Assembly (NCBI GenBank): GCA_020310875.1
Contig: CM035407.1
Coordinates: 196,405,392 to 196,469,391, forward strand
Reading direction: 5' to 3'
Origin: Ceratopteris richardii
Lineage: Eukaryota > Streptophyta > Polypodiopsida > Polypodiales > Pteridaceae
Length of the DNA stretch: 64,000 nt
Shown piece after piece: positions 10,301-23,726 of this stretch. A model generated the notes under the pieces. That model was not told where the DNA came from and did not search any database. It saw only the letters and a list, made by a program, of their open reading frames with translations. Positions within the stretch are counted from its first letter, which is position 1; the number at the start of each line of letters is the position of its first letter. The translations under genes were made by a program, and so were the position numbers.

Positions 10301-10526
10301 AGACAAAGGCTATTCTTTTGCAACCTCTTATTGAAGTATGCCACCGAGAGGATGTCAAAGAAGCCTTCAACACACCCACAAGCAACACATGCCTTTTTGC
10401 TTACGAACGGCCGAATTCGGAGAAACGAGGATAATAGAAGCTAAAACTAAAATGGCAATGAAGAAAGCTAATGGAGAGAAGCATGATGAAGCTCACTCCA
10501 AGGTCACCATGGAAGCTCAACCTTGA

Positions 10527-10538
10527 GCTCTGATACCA
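10527..10538 (-). promoter_or_regulatory. Primer-binding site of a minus-strand LTR element
   Basis: The reverse complement reads TGGTATCAGAGC, the standard plant site complementary to the 3' end of initiator methionine tRNA. It sits one or two bases from a sequence ending GTTGCA, the expected LTR terminus. The internal region would extend to lower coordinates. Confidence 0.8.
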
Positions 10539-10539
10539 A

Positions 10540-10760
10540 TGCAACAAACGAGGATTATGAGCGCCACGTGCTTGAGAGAGACTCTCCTCCCAACCAAATG
10601 CCTCTGTATATAGCTCTCTCCAGGGGACTGCCTTCTTGGGCAGGTGGATACTAGCCAACCATGTGTCGGCCATGTAAGTGCATGTGTGCCAAGTGTCCCA
10701 GTCAACTTGAGTTAACTCAAGTGGATGCTTCTAGAAGGCTCTAGATATCTTTGGGCAAAA
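10540..10760 (-). repeat. 5' LTR end of a minus-strand element (far border unknown)
   Basis: On the minus strand this ends CTCGTTTGTTGCA just before the primer-binding site. About 75 bp upstream is GAGAGCTATATACAGAGG, a good TATA box in the right place for an LTR promoter. The start of the LTR (TG) could not be fixed, and no partner LTR was found. Confidence 0.55.
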
Positions 10761-10777
10761 TACTCTCCCCATGTCCC

Positions 10778-10862
10778 CCATGGGGATTGAACCCAAGACC
10801 TCCTCCTTCACATCCTTGAGACAACCATTAAGCTAAGTGGATCACTTGTTCACAAGAGCACA
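10778..10862 (-). ncRNA. tRNA-derived SINE head or tRNA relic
   Basis: Read on the minus strand, CTTAGCTTAATGGTTG fits the A-box and TTGGGTTCAATCCCCA, about 35 bp later, fits the B-box with a four-pair T stem (TGGG/CCCA). Spacing is right for an internal RNA polymerase III promoter. The anticodon arm is not convincing, so a SINE head is more likely than a tRNA gene. Confidence 0.5.
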
Positions 10863-10869
10863 AGACCTC

Positions 10870-12885
10870 CTAGTAAGTCTAAACTCGAGATCTTTGGTCA
10901 TACACACGGATGACCAAATGGTATCCGATTTCAGATATGTCTGAATCGGCCAGATCCTTGGATCATAGACTTACTTTATTACACAACCATTCTTGTGCAT
11001 AGTAGTTTACAGGTGGTTTATTATAGGGTTTGACTCTCCAAACTTCCTTTGTGGGATTGCATAATTTGACATTGATGGTGTTTAAGGATGTCTGAGTTGA
11101 TGCTGCCTGGATCTAGGACTTTTTAGGTATCCATTTCCAAGTAGTCCTAAGTGTGACCTGATCTGTTTGTGTGGTGATAATAGATGTGTGTCATGAATTG
11201 TGTAATGTGCATGTCTGTGAGTAGGGATTCAAGCCTAGGGGCTTATGTGTGGCTACTTGGGTGCGAAAGCAAGTTTTACATACCCAAATTTGTCATGCCT
11301 TTGGGTCAACCTTCATTGACTGCTTTGGTATCCAAATAGAAATAATCCTCCTTGGTTGACTCTTGGAATATTCCTTTATTGCAACCTTCAACCGAGTTGT
11401 TGGGTTGGTGTGTCCTTGGGATCTTTGCATCTGAGCGTGGGGTTGCTCACCCCAGTGCGTACCCAAATCTAGTTCACGGTTTGAGTCATCTTGCTTCAGG
11501 TGATCCATTGACTATGAGCATTGACCATATGACTTATTTGCTTCTTGTACTCCTTTTTTTTGCTTTGACTCGATCATTTTTGGAAAAGAAGGAAGTTCCA
11601 TCAAGTCCTTGGCTTCTTTGTTGAGAACAACATCCTTCTCCATCATAGAGTTTTGGACAAAACAACATGTTTATCTTCATGTGTATTCTTGGAGATATTC
11701 CCTTTTTGAATTTTCAAAAGAACCACATGGGGAAATATGCTTAGAGCTTTTGGTTCGACGTGCTCTCATGTGTATATCTTTTTAATGGAAGAACACTCTC
11801 CTTACTCCAATACTATTTACACTCTTGTATTGTGTCTTTGTGAGTGTGTGAGAGTGAGGTGTGTGTGTGCCTATCCATGTCTTTCCTTTGTGTGAGTAGA
11901 GTAGTTGCTATACTTGTATTTTGAACATGGACTAGGATCCTTGACTCCCTACTCTCCATGTTTTCAAGCATGTGGCATAGCATGGGGCTGATGGCCAATG
12001 GCTTGAACATGTTGGAGGTAGGGTTGGATGAGAGGAGAGTCAATCTTGAACTTTCCTTCTTGCTTCCATGCAAGGTGGCGAGGGTCTTGGGAAAACTATT
12101 ACAACTTCAACATATGCATATTATTTTTTATTTGCAATTCCCATGCCTTTGTATTGTTCTCATACAGTGTGGACAAACTTTTTCAAGCCTCTTTCAAAGT
12201 TTTCACATCATATATGTGCCGAATAATGCTATCTTGTACGCTAACAGACAATCAATACATTACCTTCTGTGCTCCTTGATTCCACTCTTCACATGCTCTT
12301 AAGTGGTCTTCATTTTGATTCCTCTCTATTATCTATAGAGGTTTTTCATCTCCTTTGACGTACTTCTAGTAGCCTTTTCCCAGTAAGAAATTCATTATTT
12401 TCAATCTCAAAGCATGAAAGTTGTCCTTCTCCAACTTATCACTCATAAGTTGACTCATTCCATCAATATTTTCCATTTTTGCAGCAATACAATATTGCAA
12501 AAACACTAGAAGTGGTACCTCTACTTGAACACTGTCACACTATGAATTGACAGTTTGATCTCATAAGAACATAGTTTTCATGTACCAACAATACACGAGA
12601 TCACTTGAAATTCTGGATCTAAAATATTTTAGAGATGACAAATAGAATGCAAGTTATATTTTTCCAAATTGACCTTGCGGGCTCAAAACGAAGGTCGAGA
12701 TGGCTTCCAAATTGAAATCCGAGCAAAATAAATGATCCTGAAGGGATAACTCTCAAAAATATGTTTAAGCCTTCTATCTTCACACCAAATTTCATAGCAA
12801 TTTGAGATCATTCATGAAGTGTGCATTCTCCATGCCTTCTCATGTACTCTTCACTGTCGGCCTTCTCCATGAGCTCTCTACCACA
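10870..12885. other. Anonymous region, probably decayed element interior
   Basis: No frame longer than about 115 codons and no recognisable domain. The region lies on the internal side of the minus-strand LTR at 12901-13159 and so may be its decayed or non-coding interior. It contains a GT/GA-rich patch near 11840-11870. I see no coding sequence in it. Confidence 0.3.
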
Positions 12886-12887
12886 CT

Positions 12888-12900
12888 GGCTCTTATACCA
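12888..12900 (-). promoter_or_regulatory. Primer-binding site, minus strand (one mismatch)
   Basis: The reverse complement is TGGTATAAGAGCC, one base different from the initiator-methionine site TGGTATCAGAGCC, and directly abuts an LTR ending CTCTTGACA. Confidence 0.75.
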
Positions 12901-13159
12901 TGTCAAGAGAAAGGAGATAAGAAAGAGAGCTCTCACACAAAGAGCAGAGCACACACATATTGAGGCAAAGAAAAATGATCTTCTTCTACTTCTTCTATTA
13001 CATAAAGAGAATATACAAGAATGACATAATATAACAATACGAGGGATACAATAAATAAAGATTAGTACATAAAGAAACCCTAATGTTGCAAATGAGTGAG
13101 TTGGAAAGAAACAAATGTTCCATTAAATCAGGTAAAGATTACTAAAATTATCCCTAACA
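12901..13159 (-). repeat. 259-bp 5' LTR of a minus-strand copia-like element
   Basis: On the minus strand it runs TGTTAGGGATAATTTT to CTCTCTTGACA, followed at once by the primer-binding site. TG...CA ends, a leader rich in CTCT and GTGTGTGCTCTGCTC, and the adjacent site together make a 5' LTR. Its 3' partner should lie at lower coordinates but was not found, so the element is probably truncated or rearranged. Confidence 0.7.
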
Positions 13160-14319
13160 TATATCGTTGTAACCACTATACATGTTAGAGAAATGAAAAG
13201 TGGTAAGTGTCATCCTCAATCATCATATGTTGAGCTTGATATCTAAACAAAAAGACATGCAATCTTGGGTATCCAAAACCCAAATTCATTCATCTAAAGG
13301 CTTCACATACATATGAAGATCCAATCACAAACACATAAGAATCTCTGAGGCACATCAAGACAATCTAGATACCTAAGTCCTAGATCCTAGAAGAGGTAAG
13401 AATTGAATACTTTTTGAATCCAATAATATAAAAAACCAAGTTATATATGCACAAGGCTTCCAAAGTTCAGCCAAGAAACATATTATAACAATGCAAGGTG
13501 GCCCAAAGGTAGAAGCAAACTCGAAAGTGTAAACCCAAGGCCCAACAAATCTTCAAAAGGCAATGTGCTAAGTCACACACTATGACTCCCCAAATATGGA
13601 TCATCAAGCCACACACATCTTCCACATAAATTGGAAGCATACTTGACACTCCAAAATCTGCATTAAAACATGATTAGCTATAGTAGAGCTAGACTAGCAT
13701 ATCCATGTAGGAACCATGTGCTCATCACACAACCTTGCCTTTTGCTAAAATTTTAAGTTCATTTTCACTTTGAGTATGCATCCAATTAGGGCGACATTAC
13801 ATGGTCTTGCATCAAACACCATGTTGATCTTCCATGTATGAGAGTGATACAATCTAATCCTTCAACATGTAATTGGTGATGCTAGTGTTTTACTTGTCCA
13901 CTTTCAAAGCATAAAATCATCAACAAAATTCATGGTTATTATCGAAGAATATCAAGCTATACATTATCAATGTGTCAACCAATGATGTCCAAGATTCAAC
14001 TATCATTCTCTTCGTGGTTCTACATCGAACACCCACTCTTTAAACTCAAGTTCCATTAGAGGATCACAATGTTAGCCTAAAATATAGAGAAATTTATCAC
14101 CATGTGATATTTTTAGGTCATCAAGTGGCTAGATAGATAACATGCATGATGACGTATTTCCTTTTCATGCTCTGATGCATAGTAAAAAAATTACAAACCA
14201 ACCAAAATAACATTCAGATCATAAGTTTTTTAATTATTCTTAATAAAAGAAACTTGTGTTCTTCTCTTCTATCTAGTATAAAGCTTCCCATTTCCAACTT
14301 CTAATGCTTTTTGTGGTGC
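13160..14319. other. Anonymous AT-rich region
   Basis: No coding frame, LTR pair or tandem structure could be supported. It may be the sequence into which the 12901-13159 element inserted. Confidence 0.3.
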
Positions 14320-15840
<1,521 letters not shown>

Positions 15841-16102
15841 TATGATATTGGAAATATATACGAAAAAAATTTAGGAAGCTTCCAGGTCATAAGTTGCAAT
15901 GATCATTATCATGGCCTCATATATATATATATATTAGTGATTTATTTAAAACCATTTCCCTTTTCAAAAAAGCATGTTTCCGTGAAAATTATTAGCAAAA
16001 TGATGATGATTTCTTCTTATTCACCCCATGGGTTAATTAAATTAAAAGTTTTGTTCATACACATTGTTAGATTTATTTAGACCACCATGGTTTACCATTG
16101 GT
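15841..16102. other. Left flank of Copia-C
   Basis: AT-rich sequence without coding signal. It joins to 47708 when Copia-C is subtracted; the joined sequence reads from the leader of another minus-strand element, whose primer-binding site is at 47761-47772. Confidence 0.5.
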
Positions 16103-16107
16103 CTATC

Positions 16108-16497
16108 TATAGAGAGTACATGCACGGAAGCAAAATAAAAAGAAGAGTGTACTCACAAAAGAAAGAGTGTGAGAGACTCAAAGTGAGTAGAAAAAGAAAT
16201 GGGTAAACCCACATGGATTAGAAATGAGCTTGCCAAGAGTATGGAGTAGGCTCCTCAAGCTTCTAACCAAGTACAAATGGGGGGAGAGGCCCTCCTTATA
16301 TAGATTTGGGAGAGGCTCTCCAAAGTACATCTCATGTGGGATAATTCCCCTCAAAGGAGAATTAATACAATGGTAGAAGCAAATGGCAAGGTACCCAAAT
16401 ACAAAGGATATAATATAAAATGGAAATGAATGTAAATGGAATAGAAATAGAGTGACTCCAAGATACAAAAGGAATATGCACTCTCATATTCTCAACA
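16108..16497 (-). repeat. 3' LTR of Copia-C
   Basis: Minus-strand reading starts TGTTGAGAATATGAGAG after the polypurine tract CAGAGGGGG and ends CTCTCTATA (CA changed to TA). It matches 38321-38661 plus 47664-47702 and is uninterrupted at the GACTC where Gypsy-A entered the other LTR, so it serves as an internal empty-site control. A TATATAAGG motif near 16297 (minus strand) is a likely promoter. Confidence 0.93.
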
Positions 16498-16880
16498 CCC
16501 CCTCTGCAGCTCCATTTTGTAGAGTATGGAGGCTGCTAGGGTATGAGAGAAAGGTCCATGAAAAATTTAGTAGCAACAACACGAGCACCAAATAGTAAGT
16601 CTCCATCTGGAAATCCATAGCCTCCAAGTGGTATCGAACATGCAAGATTGCTAGGTACTCCATAAGATGTCCACCAGATGGATCAAGTGGATGCTCCAAA
16701 GGTATGCCGCCAACAAGGTAGAGGAACAGAACAAGATCTCACTAGATGAGAGCACCTCCATGAAAGATAGGTAGGATGACTCCATGTGGTACATAGGTAC
16801 TTCCAAAGCTTTGACAATATCCACCTCGAATGTGTATCGCCAAGAAGTAGGTCTTGCATGAATGAAATATAAAGAATGAA
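16498..16880 (-). other. Copia-C 3' tail and polypurine tract (part 2)
   Basis: On the minus strand this continues the tail interrupted by LARD-1 and ends in the polypurine tract CAGAGGGGG at 16498-16506. No RT or RNase H motif (YVDD, KSTSGY, EAEY) could be found in any minus-strand frame. It may be foreign or internally deleted sequence that replaced those domains. Confidence 0.6.
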
Positions 16881-17170
16881 TGTCATATTAGGGATGCACC
16901 CCTCCTTGAGTGAGGTGGCATTCATGCCACTTGGCGTCAATTTGGGAATCACTTATTTGGTAGAAGAACTTACAAAGAAGGATCTCTTATGAGGAATAAA
17001 GAGAGAACTTATGAGAAGACATCTCATGGGAGTTATCTCATAGGAAGAGGGCTCGGGCGTGGTCGGGCGGATCGAACGATACAGAACCTCTGTGTGTCTG
17101 GGAGAGTTGATGATGATCCCGCGTAGCTCACGCGAGCATCTTCTGAGTAGCAAAATAAGTGATTATCACA
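16881..17170 (+). repeat. 5' LTR of LARD-1
   Basis: TGTCATATTAGGG to GATTATCACA. Compared by eye with the 3' LTR there are about six differences in 290 bp, including one single-base indel (ACATCTC against ACACTCTC), so roughly 98% identity. Confidence 0.97.
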
Positions 17171-17171
17171 C

Positions 17172-17183
17172 TGGTATCAGAGC
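17172..17183 (+). promoter_or_regulatory. Primer-binding site of LARD-1
   Basis: TGGTATCAGAGC, one base after the LTR: a perfect 12-base match to the 3' end complement of plant initiator methionine tRNA. Confidence 0.95.
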
Positions 17184-17205
17184 AACTACGTTCGAGTGGG
17201 AGCTC

Positions 17206-17282
17206 TACATGTAGAGGACATGATTTGAACCCACGCCCTTTTGATGAGAGGCGTGTGACTTATCCAACATGCCTCTCACCAC
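17206..17282 (-). ncRNA. Weak tRNA-like remnant in the LARD-1 leader
   Basis: The minus strand contains GGGTTCAAATC, a B-box, preceded by TGTTGGATAAGTCACACG, which only loosely fits an A-box. The T stem does not pair well. It could be a captured SINE head or chance. Confidence 0.25.
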
Positions 17283-17400
17283 ACATGTATATAATCGCTC
17301 TTGTAAACATACAGCGCATTATCTCAGAGGATTGGCGCCCGTGAGATTTTCCCATGATCTATGGAGGAGAGAAAGATGACTTAACAGTCTCCTATGCTCA

Positions 17401-17697
17401 TTGTTGAGCTTGAATTTGAAAAAGCACTTTATAGTCAGTCTTTTAGGGATCCCGGGCAGCCTAAAAGCTTATAAGGATGCGAGAAGATCGTCATGTTATT
17501 TTAGTCAAGCGGATTTCACCAGGAACAGGAGGGATCAAGCCGCATATGAAAAGTCCATGAATGAAGAGCATCCTTTCCATGACTTGTCTGATGTCTTGGT
17601 TCCGAATTGGAAGAGGTTGGAACTTCATGTTAATCACAGGTATTACCATTTCAATTTTGAAAGGTTTGAATTTTTGAGAAGGACCATGAATTGTTAA
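17401..17697 (+). CDS. Small unrecognised open frame in LARD-1
   Basis: A 98-codon frame, the longest in LARD-1, lying about 230 bp after the primer-binding site, where gag would normally begin. It is rich in charged and aromatic residues (for example HVNHRYYHFNFERFEF) and has no zinc knuckle or known motif. It may be a vestige of gag or chance; I do not recognise it. Confidence 0.2.
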   Translation: MLSLNLKKHFIVSLLGIPGSLKAYKDARRSSCYFSQADFTRNRRDQAAYEKSMNEEHPFHDLSDVLVPNWKRLELHVNHRYYHFNFERFEFLRRTMNC

Positions 17698-17829
17698 GAG
17701 GCCAAGATCCGGGAGGGAAATCACATGTACGGAGAGTATGAGGTATATACTCTCATCTAGGATCAAGAATTCCCTCCAAATACAAGAAGGCCAAGCTCAG
17801 GGTATCTTTAAAGTAGCCCTATTCATGAT

Positions 17830-18400
17830 TTTTACATAAATTTCAGGAGCTATTTTTGATAAGTAGCCATTTCGGGAAGGGGAAATGAAGCGGGATTTTT
17901 CATAGATTTATGGAAAAAACCATGTACACTCATAGTATAGTGTATTGACTTTCATGTAAAATCAAGAAATCCAAAAGATACCTCAGTTTGATGGGAGTTT
18001 GAAGCTCCACAAAACCCCCTTCCATCACAGTTTGACCAAAATTTCAGCACCTAAATCTAAGAAATTCCCATTTTGGAAGAGGGAAAAAGGGGTGCGATAG
18101 CTATGCATGGATGTGATAAAGTATATATGCTGAGAGTATGGTGTATGGACTTCATAATGGAATCATTAGATTCATCAAAATGATAAGTTAAGAAGGAATT
18201 TAACTTCCTCAAAGACCCCCTTCCCGCACTTTTTGAAAAAAAAATTCAAATGTTAAATTTAGTTCAACTCCACTACTGGGAATAGGAATAAAGATCATTT
18301 AGAGGTTTCCCATGGATTATTGTACATAATCCAAGAGAAATCCACATTTAGAGTGGATTAGAAGCTTGCTAAAAGCTCCCATCTAAGTTTTACATGAAAG
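17830..18400 (+). repeat. Degenerate ~200-bp tandem repeat in LARD-1
   Basis: Blocks of the form GGGAAGRGGRAAA...CATAGTATGGTGTATGGACTTCAT..AATCA...CTCCACAAAACCCCCTTCC recur near 17875-18021 and 18070-18230, with a weaker third copy to about 18400. The copies are heavily diverged. No coding potential. Confidence 0.5.
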
Positions 18401-21290
18401 TAAAAATCTTGCTTAGGCCTCTTTTGGGGAGCGATTTAGCAGGCACGGAGGATTTGGAAAAGTGAAAATAGGCCTAAGCATCTTCATATATTTTTCTATG
18501 AGGTTATGGAGAAAAATTTAACATTTGCTTGATGGAAGAATGCTTTGGGGCACCCCAAAAATCACATTTTCACACTTTTTCCAGCCCCTCCAACAGTCCA
18601 CTAGTTTAGCATGTCCCGCTTGGAATGGCCATATCTTGAGCTAGAAAACTCCAAATTGGACGTGCTATGGCTCGTTTCGAAGAGCACAAGGTCTATTTTC
18701 AGATTATCAAAAGAAAATTAGGAAAATAAGTATTTTTCCAGGTCTGTACAGCTCTGTAAAGTCTGAACAATTTTTGGCGACTACCTTTCGGGAGCCATAT
18801 TTTTCAAACCGAGAAGGCGATTTGAGTAATTTCACTTCGAGCTCTTTGCAAATGCTATATATTTCAGTTTATTAACATTTGCAGGTCCTAAAGTGATTTT
18901 TGCAGGTCTAAAGAAGGATTAATAATGCATTTTTTGACTAATTTTGCATTATTTTAGTAATCATTTGACCATGCTTTATGTTTTGGGAAGTGGTCCGATG
19001 TTTTCGGACACTTCAAAGTTTATGTTAGGACCTGAGGAGCAAGATGCAGAGGTCTTGAAGCTTGTCGAGAAGAACTGGATGCATGCAACTCCAAAACCAG
19101 ACTACTGAGGGATGTATATTTTATGCTTCAGGCATTTTACTTTATGTCATGGCATGTTTTGTATGTACATGCATAGATTGGATTGCATACATCAAATTTT
19201 TTAAATTCTATAGTATGGATCAATAGGCAAGAAGTATACTTTTTGATTGTTTGCAGGAAAAAAGATTACAGAAGCCATATGGCTATGCAACAGTAGGAAT
19301 GGTTGCTAGCAATTGCTTTTGTGTTTTTGCAGGTGATGGAATTCATATCAGTTTATGGCGTGCATGCCATGGGCCTGTCAAGCCCTATGTTGTTGGGTGG
19401 CCTGTGTGCCACTGAGCTATGGTTTAAATTTTTTTGGGATTCCATTTCCTGGGGAAATGCTGTCGAAATTTTTCTTACCGCATGGCGTTATATACGCACT
19501 TGTCTTTAGGTAAGAATGTTATGACATGGTAACATGCCTTTTTGCAAACATCAGTAAGACCTAGGCATGCTTCTAAGCATGTATTTGATGGACTTAGTAC
19601 CATCATAGCAGTATACATAAGGCAACTTCAGTAGAAATAGGATCCCTACTCATAATCCTTATGGATTTAGACCATAGGATTGCTAACGGAAGGAGCTACA
19701 CCTTCACCATTAGTATTGTGCACAAGCAATCCTATAGGTTTTAGGAAGTTGCATACAGGCACGGGAGATACATTTATGATAATCTCCAAAGTAGTGACGA
19801 TTTACTTATCTTCACAAGAGTCTCACATGATGATTAGGAGACTATGGGGTATCATGATGCATACCCAAAGAGTGACTAGTTTCACTCATATACATCACTT
19901 GAGTAAGTAGTGAAGCATTTTTGCTACACTAATAAGGAAACCAATAAGATGGGATCTCAGAGATGGGTTTCATAAGACAACATCGACGGGTGCTATGTGA
20001 TTCGAGTGATGGTTAGGAAGGCCAGAGGCATGGCACTAGCTCTATGGTATAGAGCATAGATCCCTTAGTCAGGAATAGTTGGGGTACCCAATACATACAT
20101 ATGTATTTTGGGATCTACAGAGAGGTACTCAGACCTTGTCTTGGTACCTAGGAACAAGTTGGTTTGGAACAGAAGGGGATATCCATTGTCACATGGTGAC
20201 TAGAACCAAACTAACTAGTTCGAGGACATGGGACTCATTTGAGTCCACTAACATGATTTTAGGATATGGGATTCATTAGAGTCCACCTATATATTCCATT
20301 ACATATATATGGAATATATATTCGGTTTAGTGTAGGTATGACATCGTGAATTGGAAGAAGTTTTCACTGGTATGGGACGGTGGAAACGACTTCCCTTTGA
20401 GCACTCTTCTTCTATGGCCAGGAAGAAAAGGACTCATCATTCATGGCGTCATGTCTCACTGGATGAGAGGAGAGCTTGTAGTAGAGATCTCCTTAGGATT
20501 GGCAGTTATCCTTCATTTTTTAGGGAAGATTTATTCTTCTAATAGAGAATGTGATGGGTGATTTTATCACCATTGGTATCACATACTCATTTTCAGGTTT
20601 TTAGGAAGGATAATTCCATCAGTTTGATTGGATCGTATAGATCCATGCATAGAGGATGATTGGCAGAGATACCTCTTTAGTACGGATACACATGTGTTTA
20701 TGGTATCATGTCATATCATTGCTGACCATTTTAGTAGAGGGCTTTGACCCTTATAAGGAATTTATTTCCTCCACTCTTCACTACATACACCTTCATCAGT
20801 TACGGGAGATCTGTTCTCCATCTTCATAAGAATCTGTGTAATGAGGGAGTATGCATTAGTTATGGAAGAGAGGACTAAATAAATTCATGAGTTTCTCTTT
20901 TAAGGAAAGGAGAGAGTGGGAATCAGCTCAGAGATCCATGAGAGATCTCACTTTAGCTCCTATTCTTTGAAAGAGAAAAAAGGAAAGGAAAATATGATTT
21001 CTTCATAGGAGAAGAATTGAGTATGTTTTCCTTTAGACAGAAGAGGTGTTTGGGAAACATCTCTTAGTTTATATTTTAGAAGGAATTCAGTTCCTCTACT
21101 TTTCACTGTAATTTTCCTTCATATGGAAGTTGGATTCTCCAGTATTTTGGAAAGGAAAAGTATCGAGAACTTATGTGCATGTTCTCAGCTATGGATGAGT
21201 AGAGAAAATGGATTCAACAGAATCTCTTTCAAAGGGAAAGGGAAAGTGGAATAGGTTCCACTGATAGAGCTGTTTTCCTTAGAAGAGATT
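18401..21290. other. Non-coding interior of LARD-1
   Basis: AT-rich, short frames only, no domain or motif recognised on either strand. A few purine-rich stretches (about 20930-21000) precede the GA microsatellite. Confidence 0.6.
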
Positions 21291-21291
21291 G

Positions 21292-21400
<109 letters not shown>

Positions 21401-22424
21401 ACTTTCTCACTTTTAGGTTTTCTAGATAGAAGTGGCACTCTTCTATCAAAGGCAAGAGGGAGATCAGTTAATCATGATGGTTAGATTGAGTCTCATTTGT
21501 AAACTCTAGAGAGAAACAATTATGCTATTTTCAGTGATGGTCTTTGACTAGATGAGATAATCTAGTTATTGACATTAGTTAGACTGAGAGTAGATTGATG
21601 ATACTTCTCTTTTGAGTTTCCAGGAGATAGGGATATATCTAACCTATTAGGGTACCAAACTCTTAGTTGGTGTACATCATAAGTATGATGAGTAAACATC
21701 AGTTAAGAGGATGGGTACTTAGGGATTATCTGAATCTCAAAGGGAATGCTTTTTGCATTCATATGGCAAACTACAGGGAAGAGAAATATTAGAGTTTGCA
21801 CAAGTGCCAATAGATGCTCTTCCAATAGAACTTAGCTCAATGGTAATGGATGAAAAACCACAGATTTCTTGGTTGGTGAAATGTAGAGATTGCATTTTAC
21901 TACCATGAGCTAGATGATGGATTTGCATAGTTCACAAGGTACTTAGGTTAAACTATTACTTGTGATTACACTCAAGGTTAGCAAGACCTAGAGTGTTATG
22001 AGGGCAATCTATCATTTGGTCTTAGATGGGTTTGAAGTCACTTGTTATGGGACTTTGTTCTATAATTCAGAGGATTTTATGGTTTATTATCTCCACTATG
22101 ATACGGTCAAGCTTATAAGTTTGACACTTTTACACTTGCTTTATAGATTATTACTCCGTAGAGGATACATCATATGGACTTAGGTCATTTTCGTGATGTT
22201 ATATGTTATGGGAGTGATAATTTGGAAGTTGAGTGTATATGGGAGATAGTAGGCACCACTTAGACAGTTTCCCACCTTTGAGATGATCTCATATGAGACT
22301 TCTTAAGGGGAAGGATACGGGGAAACAACAACACACAGAGATGACCATGTACATAGAGTACATGGGGTTCAGGGGAGTCCGAGCACTTTCTTCTACCATT
22401 ACGGACATTTCATTTACATTTTCG

Positions 22425-22454
22425 AGGACGAAAATGCTTTCAAGGGGAAGGAAA
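22425..22454 (+). other. 3' signature and polypurine tract of LARD-1
   Basis: TTCGAGGACGAAAATGC followed by the polypurine tract AAGGGGAAGGAAA (22442-22454) immediately before the 3' LTR. The CGAGGACGAAAA block is a recurrent feature near the end of plant gypsy pol genes and indicates the element's ancestry. Confidence 0.85.
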
Positions 22455-22745
22455 TGTCATATTAGGGATGCACCCCTCCTTGAGTGAGGTGGCATTCATG
22501 CCACTTGGCATCAATTTGGGAATCAGTTATTTGGTAGAAGAACTTACAAAGAAGGATCTCTTATGAGGAATAAAGAGAGAACTTATGAGAAGACACTCTC
22601 ATGGGAGTTATCTCATAGGAAGAGGGCTCGGGCGTGGTCGGGCGGATCGAACGATACAGAACCTCTGTGTGTCTTGGAGAGTTGATGATGATCCCACGCA
22701 GCTCACGCGAGCATCTTCTGAGTAGCAAAATAAGTGATTATCACA
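22455..22745 (+). repeat. 3' LTR of LARD-1
   Basis: 291 bp, TGTCATATTAGGG to GATTATCACA, followed by the duplicated target bases ATGAA. See the 5' LTR for the comparison. Confidence 0.97.
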
Positions 22746-22750
22746 ATGAA

Positions 22751-23726
22751 GAATAAAATCATAGTCACATGGTAGTACATCTGTATGCTGAAATCCTCCA
22801 TGGAGTGTATAAAGTCTTGATCTGTGTCGATAGGACCATAGAAGCCCCCTCTGAACCCAGGAGCTAGCTCATAAAAGGATCCAATTGAGTGATGAATCCA
22901 GATGGATGCAAGAGTATCCTGTGGTAAGTGAAAAGATGTTGAACTCCAAGAATGGAAGAGTACATGCTCAGAATGCTATTGTAGATGAGGTAAGTGGGCT
23001 CTCTAAGATAGGAATGGAAAATGATGAGTCACTGATCCTGGAGTAATGCCCAATTGAAGCTGAGGGGAAATGTAAACCTTGGATGGTATGATAGGAGGTG
23101 TAGCCATCTGAGGTATAAGTTGAGATTGTGTCTCTGATTCCTCATGCTCCAAAGCTGTACCATGATATGGAAAGTCATGTACAAAGAGAGCATGCTCCAC
23201 ATAGTGTGACTGTCCGAAACTAGGATGATCCCCCTCTGAAGCAGAAATGGGAGGATCCAAAAGGGATGAATACTTAGAGTATTCATCAAACGTGTAGTCT
23301 TTGGTTACTGTAATTGAGTGACTCTTTGGGTCATAGAGTTTGTATGCCTTTTGTCAGTCACTATAACTGATGAAAATGTAATGATTAGGCTGATCATTAT
23401 CATGGCCTTGAACATAGGCATCACTACTAAAGACACGGAAATAACCCGACTTGGCTTCTTTTGAAAGTAAGCCTCAAAGGTGTTTGGTTCTTCAAGACAT
23501 TTGAAAACCCTCTGTTCTAAATATGTACTGTTGTCTATACTGCTTCACCCCAAAACTTTAGTGGAAGTTGCTTTTGACTAAGCATAACCTTGGCCATCTA
23601 GATCACACTTCAAATCATTCGTAAGGCAATATCTTGTTGAGTATCTTATGATGCTTGATACTTAAGTCCATGTTCCTTCAAGTACTTGGAGAAGGAGTGA
23701 TTGACAAACCCACTATCTCCATTTGA
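22751..23726 (-). pseudogene. Copia-C end of integrase and downstream linker
   Basis: Minus-strand translation continues the integrase with several stops: the second aspartate region reads SNGDSGFVNHSF and the glutamate region is lost around QQDIALRMI. Then comes the post-integrase motif KAYKLYDPKSHSITVTKDY, followed by an acidic/Pro-rich linker (ISASEGDHPSFGQ, QLIPQMATPPIIPSKVY). Past about 23000 no conserved RT sequence follows, where one would normally begin. LARD-1 is inserted at 22746. Confidence 0.75.

Noticed and set aside
11352-11624. 90-codon frame as a host gene
   Set aside because: No recognisable domain, no codon or splice evidence, and it lies in DNA bordered by LTR fragments.
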